Below are positions 1 to 7,742 of a DNA stretch of 8,149 bases, piece by piece. The notes under the pieces were generated by a model. That model was not told where the DNA came from. It saw only the letters and a program-made list of their open reading frames with translations, and ran no database searches. The translations under genes were made by a program, and so were the position numbers. The stretch is from CAYWFU01 sp964457585 (GTDB taxonomy: Bacteria > JACRDZ01), in the NCBI GenBank assembly GCA_964457585.1, contig CAYWFU010000105.1, positions 1 through 8,149 on the forward strand, in the 5' to 3' direction. Numbering within the stretch: the stretch's first letter is position 1; each line of letters begins with the position of its first letter.

Positions 1-45
1 ACTAGGACTTATTTTAGGAGTAACCAAGATATTCAATGAAAGAAT

Positions 46-201
46 TTATTTCTTTTTATTTTGGGTGATCACACATTTTGATTCCATAGCTCTAAACTGG
101 TTATCAAGCTTAAAAACATTCATTTTTACTACAGTGCACATTTTCTGTATGTGCTCTAATTGCCTGTATACTTCAGTGAATAACTTTTTGATATGTCTCA
201 T
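46..201 (-). CDS. 51-residue small helical protein or precursor peptide, paralogue of the 27-residue frame at 7865-7948
   Basis: I do not recognise this protein by name. It starts at ATG (201-199), ends at TAA (48-46), and is preceded by an AGGAGG-type ribosome site (about 215-207) eight or so bases upstream, one of the two best in the window. It begins MRHIKKLF, is charged, and has no signal peptide or membrane segment. Hydrophobic residues recur with 4-3 spacing at 4, 8, 11, 15, 18, 22, 25, 29, 32, 36, 39 and 43, so a long amphipathic helix or coiled coil is likely. Cysteines are at 22 and 43, and the tail is Lys-rich. Residues 1-23 align without gaps to the short frame at 7948. It lies 54 bases after the Nudix stop with no clear promoter, so it may be the last gene of this operon or the first of the next. 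A modification substrate or a small structural protein are both possible. Confidence 0.6.
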   Translation of the reverse strand: MRHIKKLFTEVYRQLEHIQKMCTVVKMNVFKLDNQFRAMESKCVITQNKKK

Positions 202-206
202 AAGCA

Positions 207-216
207 CTCCTCCTCG
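207..216 (-). promoter_or_regulatory. Strong Shine-Dalgarno site for the 51-codon frame
   Basis: On the minus strand the bases read CGAGGAGGAG, followed by TGCTT and ATG. This near-perfect anti-16S match is much stronger than the sites before the enzyme genes and is the main reason to accept the short frame as translated. Confidence 0.65.
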
Positions 217-255
217 TATCGGTTTATATTTTACTATTACAAATCTGAGAAATGT

Positions 256-732
256 TTAGACTGCGCCTACTTTTGATTTAAGTCTATGATTTAACTCCCA
301 CAAGGCGTTTCGGTTGCTGTCCCATTTTAGCATCTGCATTGCGCTGCTATATTGAACCCACTTGAAACCTGAATGCTCCCGAGATAGCCTTATTCTCCCT
401 TTTCTGATTTCTACGCCAAAACAGTACTCCGGTATGACCAAAACTTTTGGACCCCATTTAAATCCGCACACGTTGACTACGGGAAGCATGGAATAAGAAT
501 CAAGTTTAAGGTACTTGTTGTTTTTACCAATCCCTGCTTCTTCAAAGGCTTCCCGTTTGGCAGATGATAGCGGTGTTTCATTGTCCTTACCGCCGCCGGC
601 TATACCTTGCCAACAGTTTTTTGAATCGCTTCGCCCAAATACCGCGTAATAAATGCGTTTTTTTACGGTAATTTTATACGGAAATACCAATATTTGAAAA
701 GGCGCGCGACTCATATCGTTCCCATTAACCAT
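256..732 (-). CDS. Nudix hydrolase
   Basis: Predicted Mg-dependent hydrolase of a nucleoside diphosphate linked to another group, acting in the cytoplasm. Of 158 residues, positions 46-68 form a complete Nudix box: G46, five residues, E52, seven residues, R60-E61, then E64-E65 and G67-I68, so the metal-binding glutamates are intact. The N-terminal stretch around residues 8-19 (RAPFQILVFPYK) begins the fold as in small dATP-pyrophosphohydrolase-like Nudix proteins, but substrate cannot be read from this. The first ATG directly abuts the stop of the deaminase gene. A second ATG at codon 7 (714-712) has GGGA at a suitable distance and may be the true start. Abutment implies coupled expression with the deaminase and suggests a shared nucleotide-related role, as producer or as house-cleaning enzyme. 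Family assignment is firm, substrate unknown. Confidence 0.95.
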   Translation of the reverse strand: MVNGNDMSRAPFQILVFPYKITVKKRIYYAVFGRSDSKNCWQGIAGGGKDNETPLSSAKREAFEEAGIGKNNKYLKLDSYSMLPVVNVCGFKWGPKVLVIPEYCFGVEIRKGRIRLSREHSGFKWVQYSSAMQMLKWDSNRNALWELNHRLKSKVGAV

Positions 733-1695
733 CTATACTATATAGCACTTTCTCGAGGCTTCCTGCAATCCATTAGTAATTATTTCCCATAATTCGGGGG
801 TATTAAAAATTTTACTCTTATATAACAGCAATATTTCATTACTAATTCCAGAATTAAACAGCATATAATCGTCGCTGTTTATAGTTATTCGTATGCCTTT
901 GTCAAAAAGTTTTCTGATAGGATGTTCATATATTGACTTATATAGTCCAAGTGCAATATTACTGGAGGGGCAGATATTCAAAGTGACTCCTCGTTCACGA
1001 ATACAAGACATAACCTTTTCATCATTAACCGCATTGTTCCCATGCTGTACGGAATGTAGGTTTAAGCATTCAATGGCTGATAAGACCTCATACGCTGACC
1101 CGAATTCTCCGACATGGGCTTTTAGTTTCATTTTAGCTGACTTTGCCAATTTATAAATATTATTAAAATTGGAAATCGGACGGCATAATTCGTCTCCATA
1201 CAAATCAATTGATTGAAATGCTGCGGATTTTATTGCCTTCTCAACATATTTAATTGAGGTTTCGGGCTCGTCTTTTCTATTAATCCCCAATTCCAAACAT
1301 AGTTGCAACCGCTTGCTAAATGGTTTGTATAAATCTTGAATCATCTTTCCCCACTCGGCTATTGTCATTTTCATGAACATACAATCGTGAAGATCAAATG
1401 ACATTTCGGTATATATAACGCCTTCATTAATCATACGGTTAAAGGCAGAAAAAATTATTTTTGCGTAATTTGTTTTATTCGGTGCCACCCTATTATCCTC
1501 TAACCAGGAAAGAAAATGTGAGAAGCCATTAAAAAATTTAGGAGGGGTAGTAATATTAGGATTTAACTCTTTATATATATTCCAGCCAGCAGACAGGTAA
1601 GCATGCGCATGCAAATCTGCTTTGTCAATTTTAAGCAATGATGAATAATCATTATTCAGAAGTGCTTCCTCAAAAGCCTTAAAATGCATGTCCAT
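733..1695 (-). CDS. Adenosine deaminase-family metal-dependent deaminase
   Basis: Member of the adenosine/AMP deaminase branch of the amidohydrolases, which remove an amino group hydrolytically from a purine or similar ring using one zinc ion. The expected active-site residues are visible in order: H29 and H31 (ADLHAHAYL), the IDLYGDE segment at 163-169, H194 and E197 in HVGE, H218 in VQHGNNAVND, the CPSSN segment at 242-246, and D275-D276 in NSDD. It therefore looks catalytically intact. At 320 residues it is slightly shorter than typical adenosine deaminases, ending soon after the last conserved helix. Start is ATG at 1695, with another Met at codon 3; neither has a convincing ribosome site, and the gene follows the aminotransferase by 30 bases. 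The substrate may be adenosine, or a modified nucleoside or base particular to this pathway; the sequence alone does not decide. Confidence 0.9.
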   Translation of the reverse strand: MDMHFKAFEEALLNNDYSSLLKIDKADLHAHAYLSAGWNIYKELNPNITTPPKFFNGFSHFLSWLEDNRVAPNKTNYAKIIFSAFNRMINEGVIYTEMSFDLHDCMFMKMTIAEWGKMIQDLYKPFSKRLQLCLELGINRKDEPETSIKYVEKAIKSAAFQSIDLYGDELCRPISNFNNIYKLAKSAKMKLKAHVGEFGSAYEVLSAIECLNLHSVQHGNNAVNDEKVMSCIRERGVTLNICPSSNIALGLYKSIYEHPIRKLFDKGIRITINSDDYMLFNSGISNEILLLYKSKIFNTPELWEIITNGLQEASRKCYIV

Positions 1696-1725
1696 TTTAT
1701 TTCAAAAATAAAATCATGTCTAATA

Positions 1726-2922
1726 TCAATTGTCCTGCTTTTTTATTTCATCGACAGTTGCTGCAAGCGCCGCAACTACATACTCATTTTCTTTGTTAGT
1801 CATTAAAGAATGCAAACAAGGGCAGAACAATCTTGCCCCCAATTCCTCTGCTAATGGAGTTCGTTGGGTCTTAAGATGTTCCCATATTAGTTTATTTGAC
1901 AAATAAGTTGGTGGGTTTGCGATTATAGATCCCACTTGATATTTGTCTCGCATTATTTGTATCAGTAAATCCCTTCTTCTTCCAGCCCATTCTGGAAACG
2001 TTAAAAGTGTGTAATAGGAATAAACATGTTTATAGCCTTTAGGCTCATGTGGAGGTCTTAACTCAGGAATTCCTCTTAACAGATCTGTCCGTTGATTAGC
2101 TAGTTTAATCCTTAACTTATTTATTTCGTCCAATCTTCTTAATTGAATTAGGCCGACAGCCGCTTGGGCATGAGTCATTTTGTAATTCGTACCCCATATG
2201 ACGCCGTCTCCAAAAGATCTCCATCTAAAAATTTTTTTATAGACTTCCACATCATCTGTAGTTATCATTCCTCCTTCGCCAAGTGTAGATATCGGTTTTT
2301 TTCTTTGGAAACTAAACACATTAATCCAGCCTCTTTTCCCAACCCGTTCTCCATTATAAAGTCCTCCGCAAGCACGGCTGCAATCTCCTATAATCTTTAA
2401 TGGGCCATATTTAGGATTCGGATACTCCTCTGCTAATCTCAGCAAAGCCTCCATGTCTACTGATAGACCGTTCATATGCGTGGCGACTATAGCCCGGGTT
2501 TTGGGGGTAATCCGCTTTTTAACATCTTCTGGATCGATATTAAAAGTTTTAGGATCAGGTTCAGCTATCACTAATTTAGATCCCTGACCAATAATTGCCA
2601 GATGCGTGCCTGGAAAGTTGATCGCACAAGATATTATTTCATCACCTGGTTCAGGAGATAGACACCTAACAGCCATATCCAATCCTGTGCCCGCGCCGTT
2701 TATAGCTAAGGCATAATTTACTCCGACATATTCAGCGAATGCCTCCTCAAATCGCACTATTTCTTTGCTCGGAGAAGCATTCCAATGGACAGAATTGCGC
2801 ATCACCCTTACAACGGCCTCGATTTCTTCTTCAGTGTACCATGCGCCCCAAAAAGGTTCACCTTCCCAAATTGCTTTGGGCAATACTTCTGATAAGATTT
2901 TTTGTTGTTTTGAATTGTCCAT
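1726..2922 (-). CDS. DegT/DnrJ/EryC1/StrS-family PLP-dependent aminotransferase
   Basis: Fold-type I aminotransferase of the family that puts amino groups on nucleotide-linked keto-sugars or, in some members, cyclitols and related rings. Residues 1-398 cover a full-length protein. Visible landmarks are NGAGTGLDMA (75-84) in the cofactor phosphate region, D180 in GDCSRACGG as the acid that contacts the pyridine nitrogen, and FSFQRKKPISTLGEGG (203-218), where K209 is the expected Schiff-base lysine. NYKMTHAQAAVGLIQL (246-261) matches the usual NYR-type family segment. The SFQ rather than SFH form is also found in some cyclitol and aminohydroxybenzoate members, so sugar specificity should not be assumed. 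It starts 17 bases after the HPr-kinase-like gene, with only an AAGAAG-like ribosome site. It is the clearest sign that the operon makes or attaches an amino-bearing small molecule. Confidence 0.95.
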   Translation of the reverse strand: MDNSKQQKILSEVLPKAIWEGEPFWGAWYTEEEIEAVVRVMRNSVHWNASPSKEIVRFEEAFAEYVGVNYALAINGAGTGLDMAVRCLSPEPGDEIISCAINFPGTHLAIIGQGSKLVIAEPDPKTFNIDPEDVKKRITPKTRAIVATHMNGLSVDMEALLRLAEEYPNPKYGPLKIIGDCSRACGGLYNGERVGKRGWINVFSFQRKKPISTLGEGGMITTDDVEVYKKIFRWRSFGDGVIWGTNYKMTHAQAAVGLIQLRRLDEINKLRIKLANQRTDLLRGIPELRPPHEPKGYKHVYSYYTLLTFPEWAGRRRDLLIQIMRDKYQVGSIIANPPTYLSNKLIWEHLKTQRTPLAEELGARLFCPCLHSLMTNKENEYVVAALAATVDEIKKQDN

Positions 2923-2939
2923 ATTCGCTTCTTTTTAAG

Positions 2940-4094
2940 TTATGCTGCGAATAATTTATCTATCAAATTTTGAACCAAACAAGCGGATTCTTTATTAGTT
3001 GATTCATTATGAATCAGTTTGTAACAAGGAATTGTATGCTGGGCATTTTCAATAAATGTGTTGTATTTCACTTTTAATTTTCTTTTATCTAATCCGATAA
3101 ATTTTTCTATAAAATTTTGTTCTGGACAAATATTCGGAAGGTATTGGTTCTGCAAAATGGCCTTTGTCTTTTGTTGAGAAAGTTTAATCAATTTCGGTTT
3201 ATGAAGGGTATTGTCATATTGTGGAATCAGGAGTAATCTAATCGGGGCAGTCGGCACAATAGAGACATTGAATACTGAAACTATCTCTTTGGGAAGAAAG
3301 AATATTTTTTTATCAATATCCTTGAGTTGGAAGTGAGTTAGATGGCGGTATTTTTTTATTGTAGTATCCGGGTTGAAATATTCAGTATTTTGAGTCGTTT
3401 GCCTTAAGATTGAAAACAAACGAATTGTGCCTATTCTAACTCCTATTGCAATAGGGAAACCTTGAGCGTTAACGACTCCATCCTTTTTCTCTAGTGCGAT
3501 TTTATCATTGGAAAGCAAGTTGTAACCATTTTTATACATCAAATTCATAATACAAGTAGTTTTTCCGGCTAATTTATTGCCTATTATCCCAATTCCAAAA
3601 CCTTTATAAACTAAACATGCTGAATGAAAATAAAACCAGCCTTTGTTGGCCAGCAACAATGAGATAAGTGCTCGTATGACTCTCATTGGAATATATTTGG
3701 CTTCAATATAATTCAGCGAAACAATAATCAGAACGCACTTTTTCTGTTTATCCAAAAAATAATAAGTGAATTCATCTTTAGACGGCAGTTCATTTTTGCA
3801 ACATATAAAATCAAGATTAGCATCGATTTTGAAAGTATTAATATTGGCATCGCACTTAAATATAGATGTAATTTTTTTTGCTGTCTGAAAAATTTTCCCG
3901 TTTCCTGTGGCGTACACTTTATTATTCAGCACGATTTTATCAGACTGTTCAAAATATTCCGCAAAATAATATTTTGTCCATCCGGCAAACAATTTTTCAT
4001 CAGTTTTAAAAGTTACCCCAACCCCAGCACAAATAAAAGTGATATCCTCGGATTTATCTAATATTCTAAGAGTTCTTTCAAAAAATAATCGCAC
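2940..4094 (-). CDS. HPr-kinase/phosphorylase-like P-loop protein
   Basis: Resembles the C-terminal kinase fold of HPr kinase in the form found in peptide-modification clusters. A Walker A motif occurs at 172-179 (GNKLAGKT), after FHSACLVYKGFGIGII (156-171) that matches the strand-His-strand entry of this fold. NLLSNDKIAL (192-201) carries D197 in the usual acidic position, and GFPIAIGVR (212-220) fits the following conserved loop. The N-terminal half (1-145) is unrecognised. In paeninodin-type lasso clusters a homologous kinase phosphorylates the C-terminal serine of the precursor; that role here is inference. Start is GTG at 4094, with AAGG about 8 bases upstream; the frame stays open upstream, so the true start could overlap the preceding kinase gene. 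ATPase or sensor roles are alternatives. Confidence 0.75.
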   Translation of the reverse strand: MRLFFERTLRILDKSEDITFICAGVGVTFKTDEKLFAGWTKYYFAEYFEQSDKIVLNNKVYATGNGKIFQTAKKITSIFKCDANINTFKIDANLDFICCKNELPSKDEFTYYFLDKQKKCVLIIVSLNYIEAKYIPMRVIRALISLLLANKGWFYFHSACLVYKGFGIGIIGNKLAGKTTCIMNLMYKNGYNLLSNDKIALEKKDGVVNAQGFPIAIGVRIGTIRLFSILRQTTQNTEYFNPDTTIKKYRHLTHFQLKDIDKKIFFLPKEIVSVFNVSIVPTAPIRLLLIPQYDNTLHKPKLIKLSQQKTKAILQNQYLPNICPEQNFIEKFIGLDKRKLKVKYNTFIENAQHTIPCYKLIHNESTNKESACLVQNLIDKLFAA

Positions 4095-4120
4095 GTTTTC
4101 TGCCTTATTCTCCGAAATGT

Positions 4121-5119
4121 TTACTGCTCCGCAAAAGCCTGCGCCAATACTTCTTTCAAGGAATCTCTTTTTTTACTTAATGACTTTATTATTTTTATTC
4201 GATATCTGGCGAAAGGCATTAAATCTCCTTGTCCTGTAGTACTATTAACGCTAAAGCAAAAAATATCGGACAAAAGAATCCAATAATAGAAATCCACGCC
4301 AAGAATGGTCTCTTCGAGACCTAATTTGTTTTTTGAGAGATAAGCACGTAAGAACTTTTTCGTTTTTTCTTTGAAATTTATCCAATTTTGCTGCCAATCC
4401 ATTAAAAAAATCGCCGCGCGCATGAATTCATATATTCTGGGGAATAGTGATGCCTGGTCAAAATCTATAAGAACAGGAGTTTCTCGGTACTCACTAAATA
4501 TCAAATTGCCCAAATAAAAATCACCATGTATGATTTGTTTTGGCAAATTAGAAAATCGCTTAATCAGGTTCTCATCAAACAAGCTAAGCAATTTATACTT
4601 CAGTTTTAACGAATCGTAATAAAACGGACTTCTAATATTTTTTTTGTGATATTTAAGCAAAGACTCGATTCTTTCTAAAGCATTCTTTGGATATTTCAAA
4701 AAATACCGCTCACCAGGATATTCTTTAAAACACTCTAATTCTTTGTGTATGCCTCCGAGAAAAGCGCCAAGATAAGCATAAGAATACGGTGGCAACTGAG
4801 ATGGCAAAAGGGAATATCCTTGGATATATTCTGAAAGCATATAATAACTGCCATGTGAACGGAGATATAATTTGCCATCGATTGATGGGTAAATTTGAGG
4901 AGCGAATTTTTTTGTTTTGGCAAGATAATTTTGACAAGTAGTGATAAATTTTATCCGTTCTTCGCTAAAAGTATCGTTGAATTTTTTCAAGACAAATATT
5001 TTTCCCCTCGCCCCAACATACCAATTCATATTAGTAAATCCATTTGTTATGCGCTTTATGTTAGAGACGGGTTTCGCACCTAGAAATTTTTTTAACACAT
5101 CTAAGTACTTTTGTATCAT
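4121..5119 (-). CDS. APH/CotS-type small-molecule kinase
   Basis: Protein-kinase-like fold of the aminoglycoside phosphotransferase, choline kinase and CotS group, transferring phosphate from ATP to a hydroxyl of a small molecule. Key residues are K45 or K46 in VLKKF as the ATP-binding lysine, then HGDFYLGNL at 198-206 with catalytic D200 and N205, and IDFDQAS at 218-224 with metal-binding D219 and D221. Length of 332 residues is normal. The remaining sequence is Lys- and Tyr-rich and gives no substrate clue. Start is ATG at 5119, 11 bases after the radical SAM stop, with no recognisable Shine-Dalgarno, so coupled translation is likely. Probable substrates are a sugar, amino alcohol or nucleoside made by the operon; self-protection by phosphorylation of the product is another possibility. 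Confidence 0.85.
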   Translation of the reverse strand: MIQKYLDVLKKFLGAKPVSNIKRITNGFTNMNWYVGARGKIFVLKKFNDTFSEERIKFITTCQNYLAKTKKFAPQIYPSIDGKLYLRSHGSYYMLSEYIQGYSLLPSQLPPYSYAYLGAFLGGIHKELECFKEYPGERYFLKYPKNALERIESLLKYHKKNIRSPFYYDSLKLKYKLLSLFDENLIKRFSNLPKQIIHGDFYLGNLIFSEYRETPVLIDFDQASLFPRIYEFMRAAIFLMDWQQNWINFKEKTKKFLRAYLSKNKLGLEETILGVDFYYWILLSDIFCFSVNSTTGQGDLMPFARYRIKIIKSLSKKRDSLKEVLAQAFAEQ

Positions 5120-5130
5120 AACAATAATGA

Positions 5131-6384
5131 TTAATTATTCTCTAAGCGCGCTGTATTTCTACGAAGTTTTGTTAAAAGGTCATTTTTATAGACTCCCAAT
5201 TTACCCAAGCCTTTTCCTCCGCAATATATTCTCTTAACGACACCGAACAATTTATTTACGCGATTCTTAAATGGATCACAGACAGGAGGACATTTTTGGG
5301 GGATATAGTGGAACAATCTTTTTCTTTGCCCGCCTTCCCATATTTCTCGGAAAGGCCTTTCCATCGCATTCCCATAACAAATTCCTGTTACATGAGGGTG
5401 GTAATTGCACGGATAGACGCCCCCATCAGATCCTATAGCCCCGACTATTTTATGCGCGAAACATTCATGAAAACTTCTTTTTCGATTGTCTATTTTATCG
5501 ACCGTATGAATCTCCACTAATTCAAAATTTCTATCCACTAGTTTTAGTTTTATTTTATCCAGTAATAATTTTGCCTCCTTCCGTTCTTCGGAATTTAATA
5601 GGAACTTTTGGGCGATATCAGTTTTAATGCGAAGAAATCTGACTCCGAGATTTTTCAGAATTCGCGCGGCATCATAAACTTCTGCATAGTTAAATCTATT
5701 CAATACAAAACCAGCATTAATCTCTACTTTTGCCTCTTTGCTATTCGCTTTTTTAATCGCTAATTTATTTAAATTTTGCAAAACCTTTACGAACAAAGTT
5801 TCGCCGGTGCCTTGGTATTTCAGCCAAGAGTAAGTTTTTTTACTTCCCGCATCAATGCTAAAGTGTACCCACGCAGACAGCAGGATTGTCTCTATGGCTG
5901 CCTCATCCATTAATATTCCGTTGGTAAACAATCCAACGCGAATATCATTTTCTATGAGTAGTCGCATGCCTAGTAAAGTAGATTCTTTAGCCACTAATGG
6001 CTCTCCCATAAGTCCGGAGAAAGACACGTTTTCCACTTGGAAATGCTCAGAGGTATCTTCTCTCCATCCCTTACTTTTTATTCGGTAATCTAAAATTCCT
6101 TTTACAATTTTTTGCATATTTTTAGGATCCGACAGGCTGTTTAATGGATACAATCGATTTGACGTATGACCGATATTTTTACCGATACACCAAAAACATT
6201 TTAAATTACAAATGCTTGAGGGGTGGATAATTATTTCATAGGGAGGAAGAATTGCCTCCTGCAAGCAATTAACAATACGCGAGTATTGCTTCTTTATAAT
6301 TTTTGCTTCATTAAAACACTCGGGAATGTTAAGCCGCACATGTTTCAGGAGCGGATTCAATTCATTGGTCATACAGTCTCGCAC
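5131..6384 (-). CDS. Radical SAM protein with SPASM-like C-terminal cysteine region
   Basis: The catalytic cluster motif CNLKCFWC (C59, C63, C66 counting from the GTG) has CX3CX2C spacing, and SFSGLMGEPL (121-130) is the GGEP-type SAM-binding segment. The C-terminal part holds C308, C326 (with GGVYPC, the G-x4-C seen in SPASM domains), C336, C365, C369 and C388, enough for at least one auxiliary iron-sulfur cluster. The FREIWEGG segment at 345-352 is typical just before the last SPASM cysteines. SPASM enzymes include many that modify ribosomal peptides, but others act on small molecules or proteins. A GTG at 6384 and an ATG at 6372 are both possible starts; neither has a strong ribosome site. 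It follows the nucleotidyltransferase by 35 to 47 bases. Fold assignment is firm, substrate unknown; the short peptides encoded at both ends of the operon are candidates. Confidence 0.93.
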   Translation of the reverse strand: MRDCMTNELNPLLKHVRLNIPECFNEAKIIKKQYSRIVNCLQEAILPPYEIIIHPSSICNLKCFWCIGKNIGHTSNRLYPLNSLSDPKNMQKIVKGILDYRIKSKGWREDTSEHFQVENVSFSGLMGEPLVAKESTLLGMRLLIENDIRVGLFTNGILMDEAAIETILLSAWVHFSIDAGSKKTYSWLKYQGTGETLFVKVLQNLNKLAIKKANSKEAKVEINAGFVLNRFNYAEVYDAARILKNLGVRFLRIKTDIAQKFLLNSEERKEAKLLLDKIKLKLVDRNFELVEIHTVDKIDNRKRSFHECFAHKIVGAIGSDGGVYPCNYHPHVTGICYGNAMERPFREIWEGGQRKRLFHYIPQKCPPVCDPFKNRVNKLFGVVKRIYCGGKGLGKLGVYKNDLLTKLRRNTARLENN

Positions 6385-6419
6385 GCTATCTCATGCCAAC
6401 CAACAGCGAACAATGCATT

Positions 6420-7742
6420 CTATTCTTCTCTTAATAGAAATTTTTGAAAAGATACTTTAAAACCACGAAAGACATCCCATTCCAAAAACAACGAATTACC
6501 TTCATAATGCTCTGCTAAGCATTGTTCAAATCCATACAGTCTCGGAAGGGCGACAGGTATATGAAAAAATATTTTTATGGGGTCAGTGATTTTTTTAAAA
6601 AAATTAATAATTGAGTAAGGGATATATTCTTTCAACATACTTACGAACAGCACAAAAATCACAATTTTTGCTGATAAAAAATATTTGGAACTGTTAGTAA
6701 TAACCGCAGATTTAATTTTATAATTCACATAGGCAGATGGTTTATCTATAATAGATTTTTTTACCCACTTTTGTAAATTCCGAGAGGGATCAAAAGCAGA
6801 TACAAGTTGTTCTGCATATACGGGAGGAATTAATTTTGATTCATTATAGAGCTCAGATAAAATATCAATCCACGCGCCGAAGATCGTCAATAAGCCCCTT
6901 TGCCGAAGTTTGTCAAATAAATTATTCCAGTTAATATCTTCATATTTACATAAAATATAAAGGTCATTTATCCATAGCCATCGCGTCTGGACATGGTCTA
7001 CGGCGTGAGCAATTAATATCACGATTTCATCTATAACTGATGTTGCATAAAAATTTACTCGATTGAATGATAGCAATCTTTTATCTTGTAAGATATTCGC
7101 TGTGGGTATATAAAGATAATCTCCAAAGTTAAAATCGATCTTCCTAAAACTTTTATTTTTTGGATATCCTATGGGGACACAGTGTGCCGATATAAGACGA
7201 ACTTTTGAAAGTGGTATTTGAGATTTTCCCTTAACCGGCTGGACGTGTCTACAATTTAACTGCATTTTATCCGGATATTCATATCCTATGAAAGGTAAGG
7301 AATTTAAGAAGGTACAAAATGCTGGAAAATCCGGGAATAAGACATCTATGTCATTCATTTGCCGATAAGCGTGTGTATTTTGACAATACAAAGCCTGCAA
7401 TATGCTTCCTTTTAAAAAAATCATATCCTTCTGATAACGCTGAATATTATTTATATTTTCCATAAACAATTTTGCAATTTGGTTTTTATCATAGGCATTG
7501 GGAGAATATTCTAAAAAATAATCCTCGACTTTTTGAAAAAAGCGACTCTTGTCCCTAATATTTTTATAGATGTGCGCCAAATTGAAAAGTACTTGAGGCT
7601 TAACTTTGTGCCAAATCACTTGAGAAATAAAAAGATCTATATTAACTCTTGTATCTTGTATAAGAGAAGAAATTCTGTCTAAACGCAAGACATCCGGCCT
7701 AAGTACCGATAAAAGAGAAACAAGTTCTGTTTCAACGGTCAT
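6420..7742 (-). CDS. Nucleotidyltransferase-fold protein, NTP_transf_5 type
   Basis: Resembles the uncharacterised nucleotidyltransferase family PF14907. LKGSILQALYC (110-120) followed by YRQMNDIDVLF (126-136) gives the conserved Lys-Gly and the paired acids D131 and D133 of a polymerase-beta-type metal site; KIDFNF (201-206) could supply the third acid at D203. A later segment, HVQTRWLWINDLYILC (250-265) followed by INWNNL, matches the helical region usual in this family. Members occur beside HPr-kinase-like genes in lasso-peptide and other peptide clusters, as here; the biochemical role is poorly known. Start is ATG at 7742; an in-frame TAA two codons upstream rules out a longer form. Its closest good ribosome site is 22 bases away and seems to serve a mini-frame that overlaps the ATG. 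First enzyme gene after the 27-codon frame and its promoter. Confidence 0.8.
   Translation of the reverse strand: MTVETELVSLLSVLRPDVLRLDRISSLIQDTRVNIDLFISQVIWHKVKPQVLFNLAHIYKNIRDKSRFFQKVEDYFLEYSPNAYDKNQIAKLFMENINNIQRYQKDMIFLKGSILQALYCQNTHAYRQMNDIDVLFPDFPAFCTFLNSLPFIGYEYPDKMQLNCRHVQPVKGKSQIPLSKVRLISAHCVPIGYPKNKSFRKIDFNFGDYLYIPTANILQDKRLLSFNRVNFYATSVIDEIVILIAHAVDHVQTRWLWINDLYILCKYEDINWNNLFDKLRQRGLLTIFGAWIDILSELYNESKLIPPVYAEQLVSAFDPSRNLQKWVKKSIIDKPSAYVNYKIKSAVITNSSKYFLSAKIVIFVLFVSMLKEYIPYSIINFFKKITDPIKIFFHIPVALPRLYGFEQCLAEHYEGNSLFLEWDVFRGFKVSFQKFLLREE

Noticed and set aside
1..45. Possible terminator after the 51-codon frame
   Set aside because: I see no stem followed by a U-run on the minus strand, and the window ends too soon to judge.
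65..259. Plus-strand open frame of 64 codons across the left end
   Set aside because: It is the shadow of the 51-codon minus-strand frame, lacks a ribosome site, and its product has no domain. The minus-strand frame has a strong ribosome site and a paralogue.
893..1156. Plus-strand open frame of 87 codons
   Set aside because: It lies wholly inside the deaminase gene, which keeps all its active-site motifs, and its product has no recognisable feature.
4941..5237. Plus-strand open frame of 98 codons
   Set aside because: It overlaps the 5' part of the kinase gene and the 3' end of the radical SAM gene on the other strand; it is compositional only.
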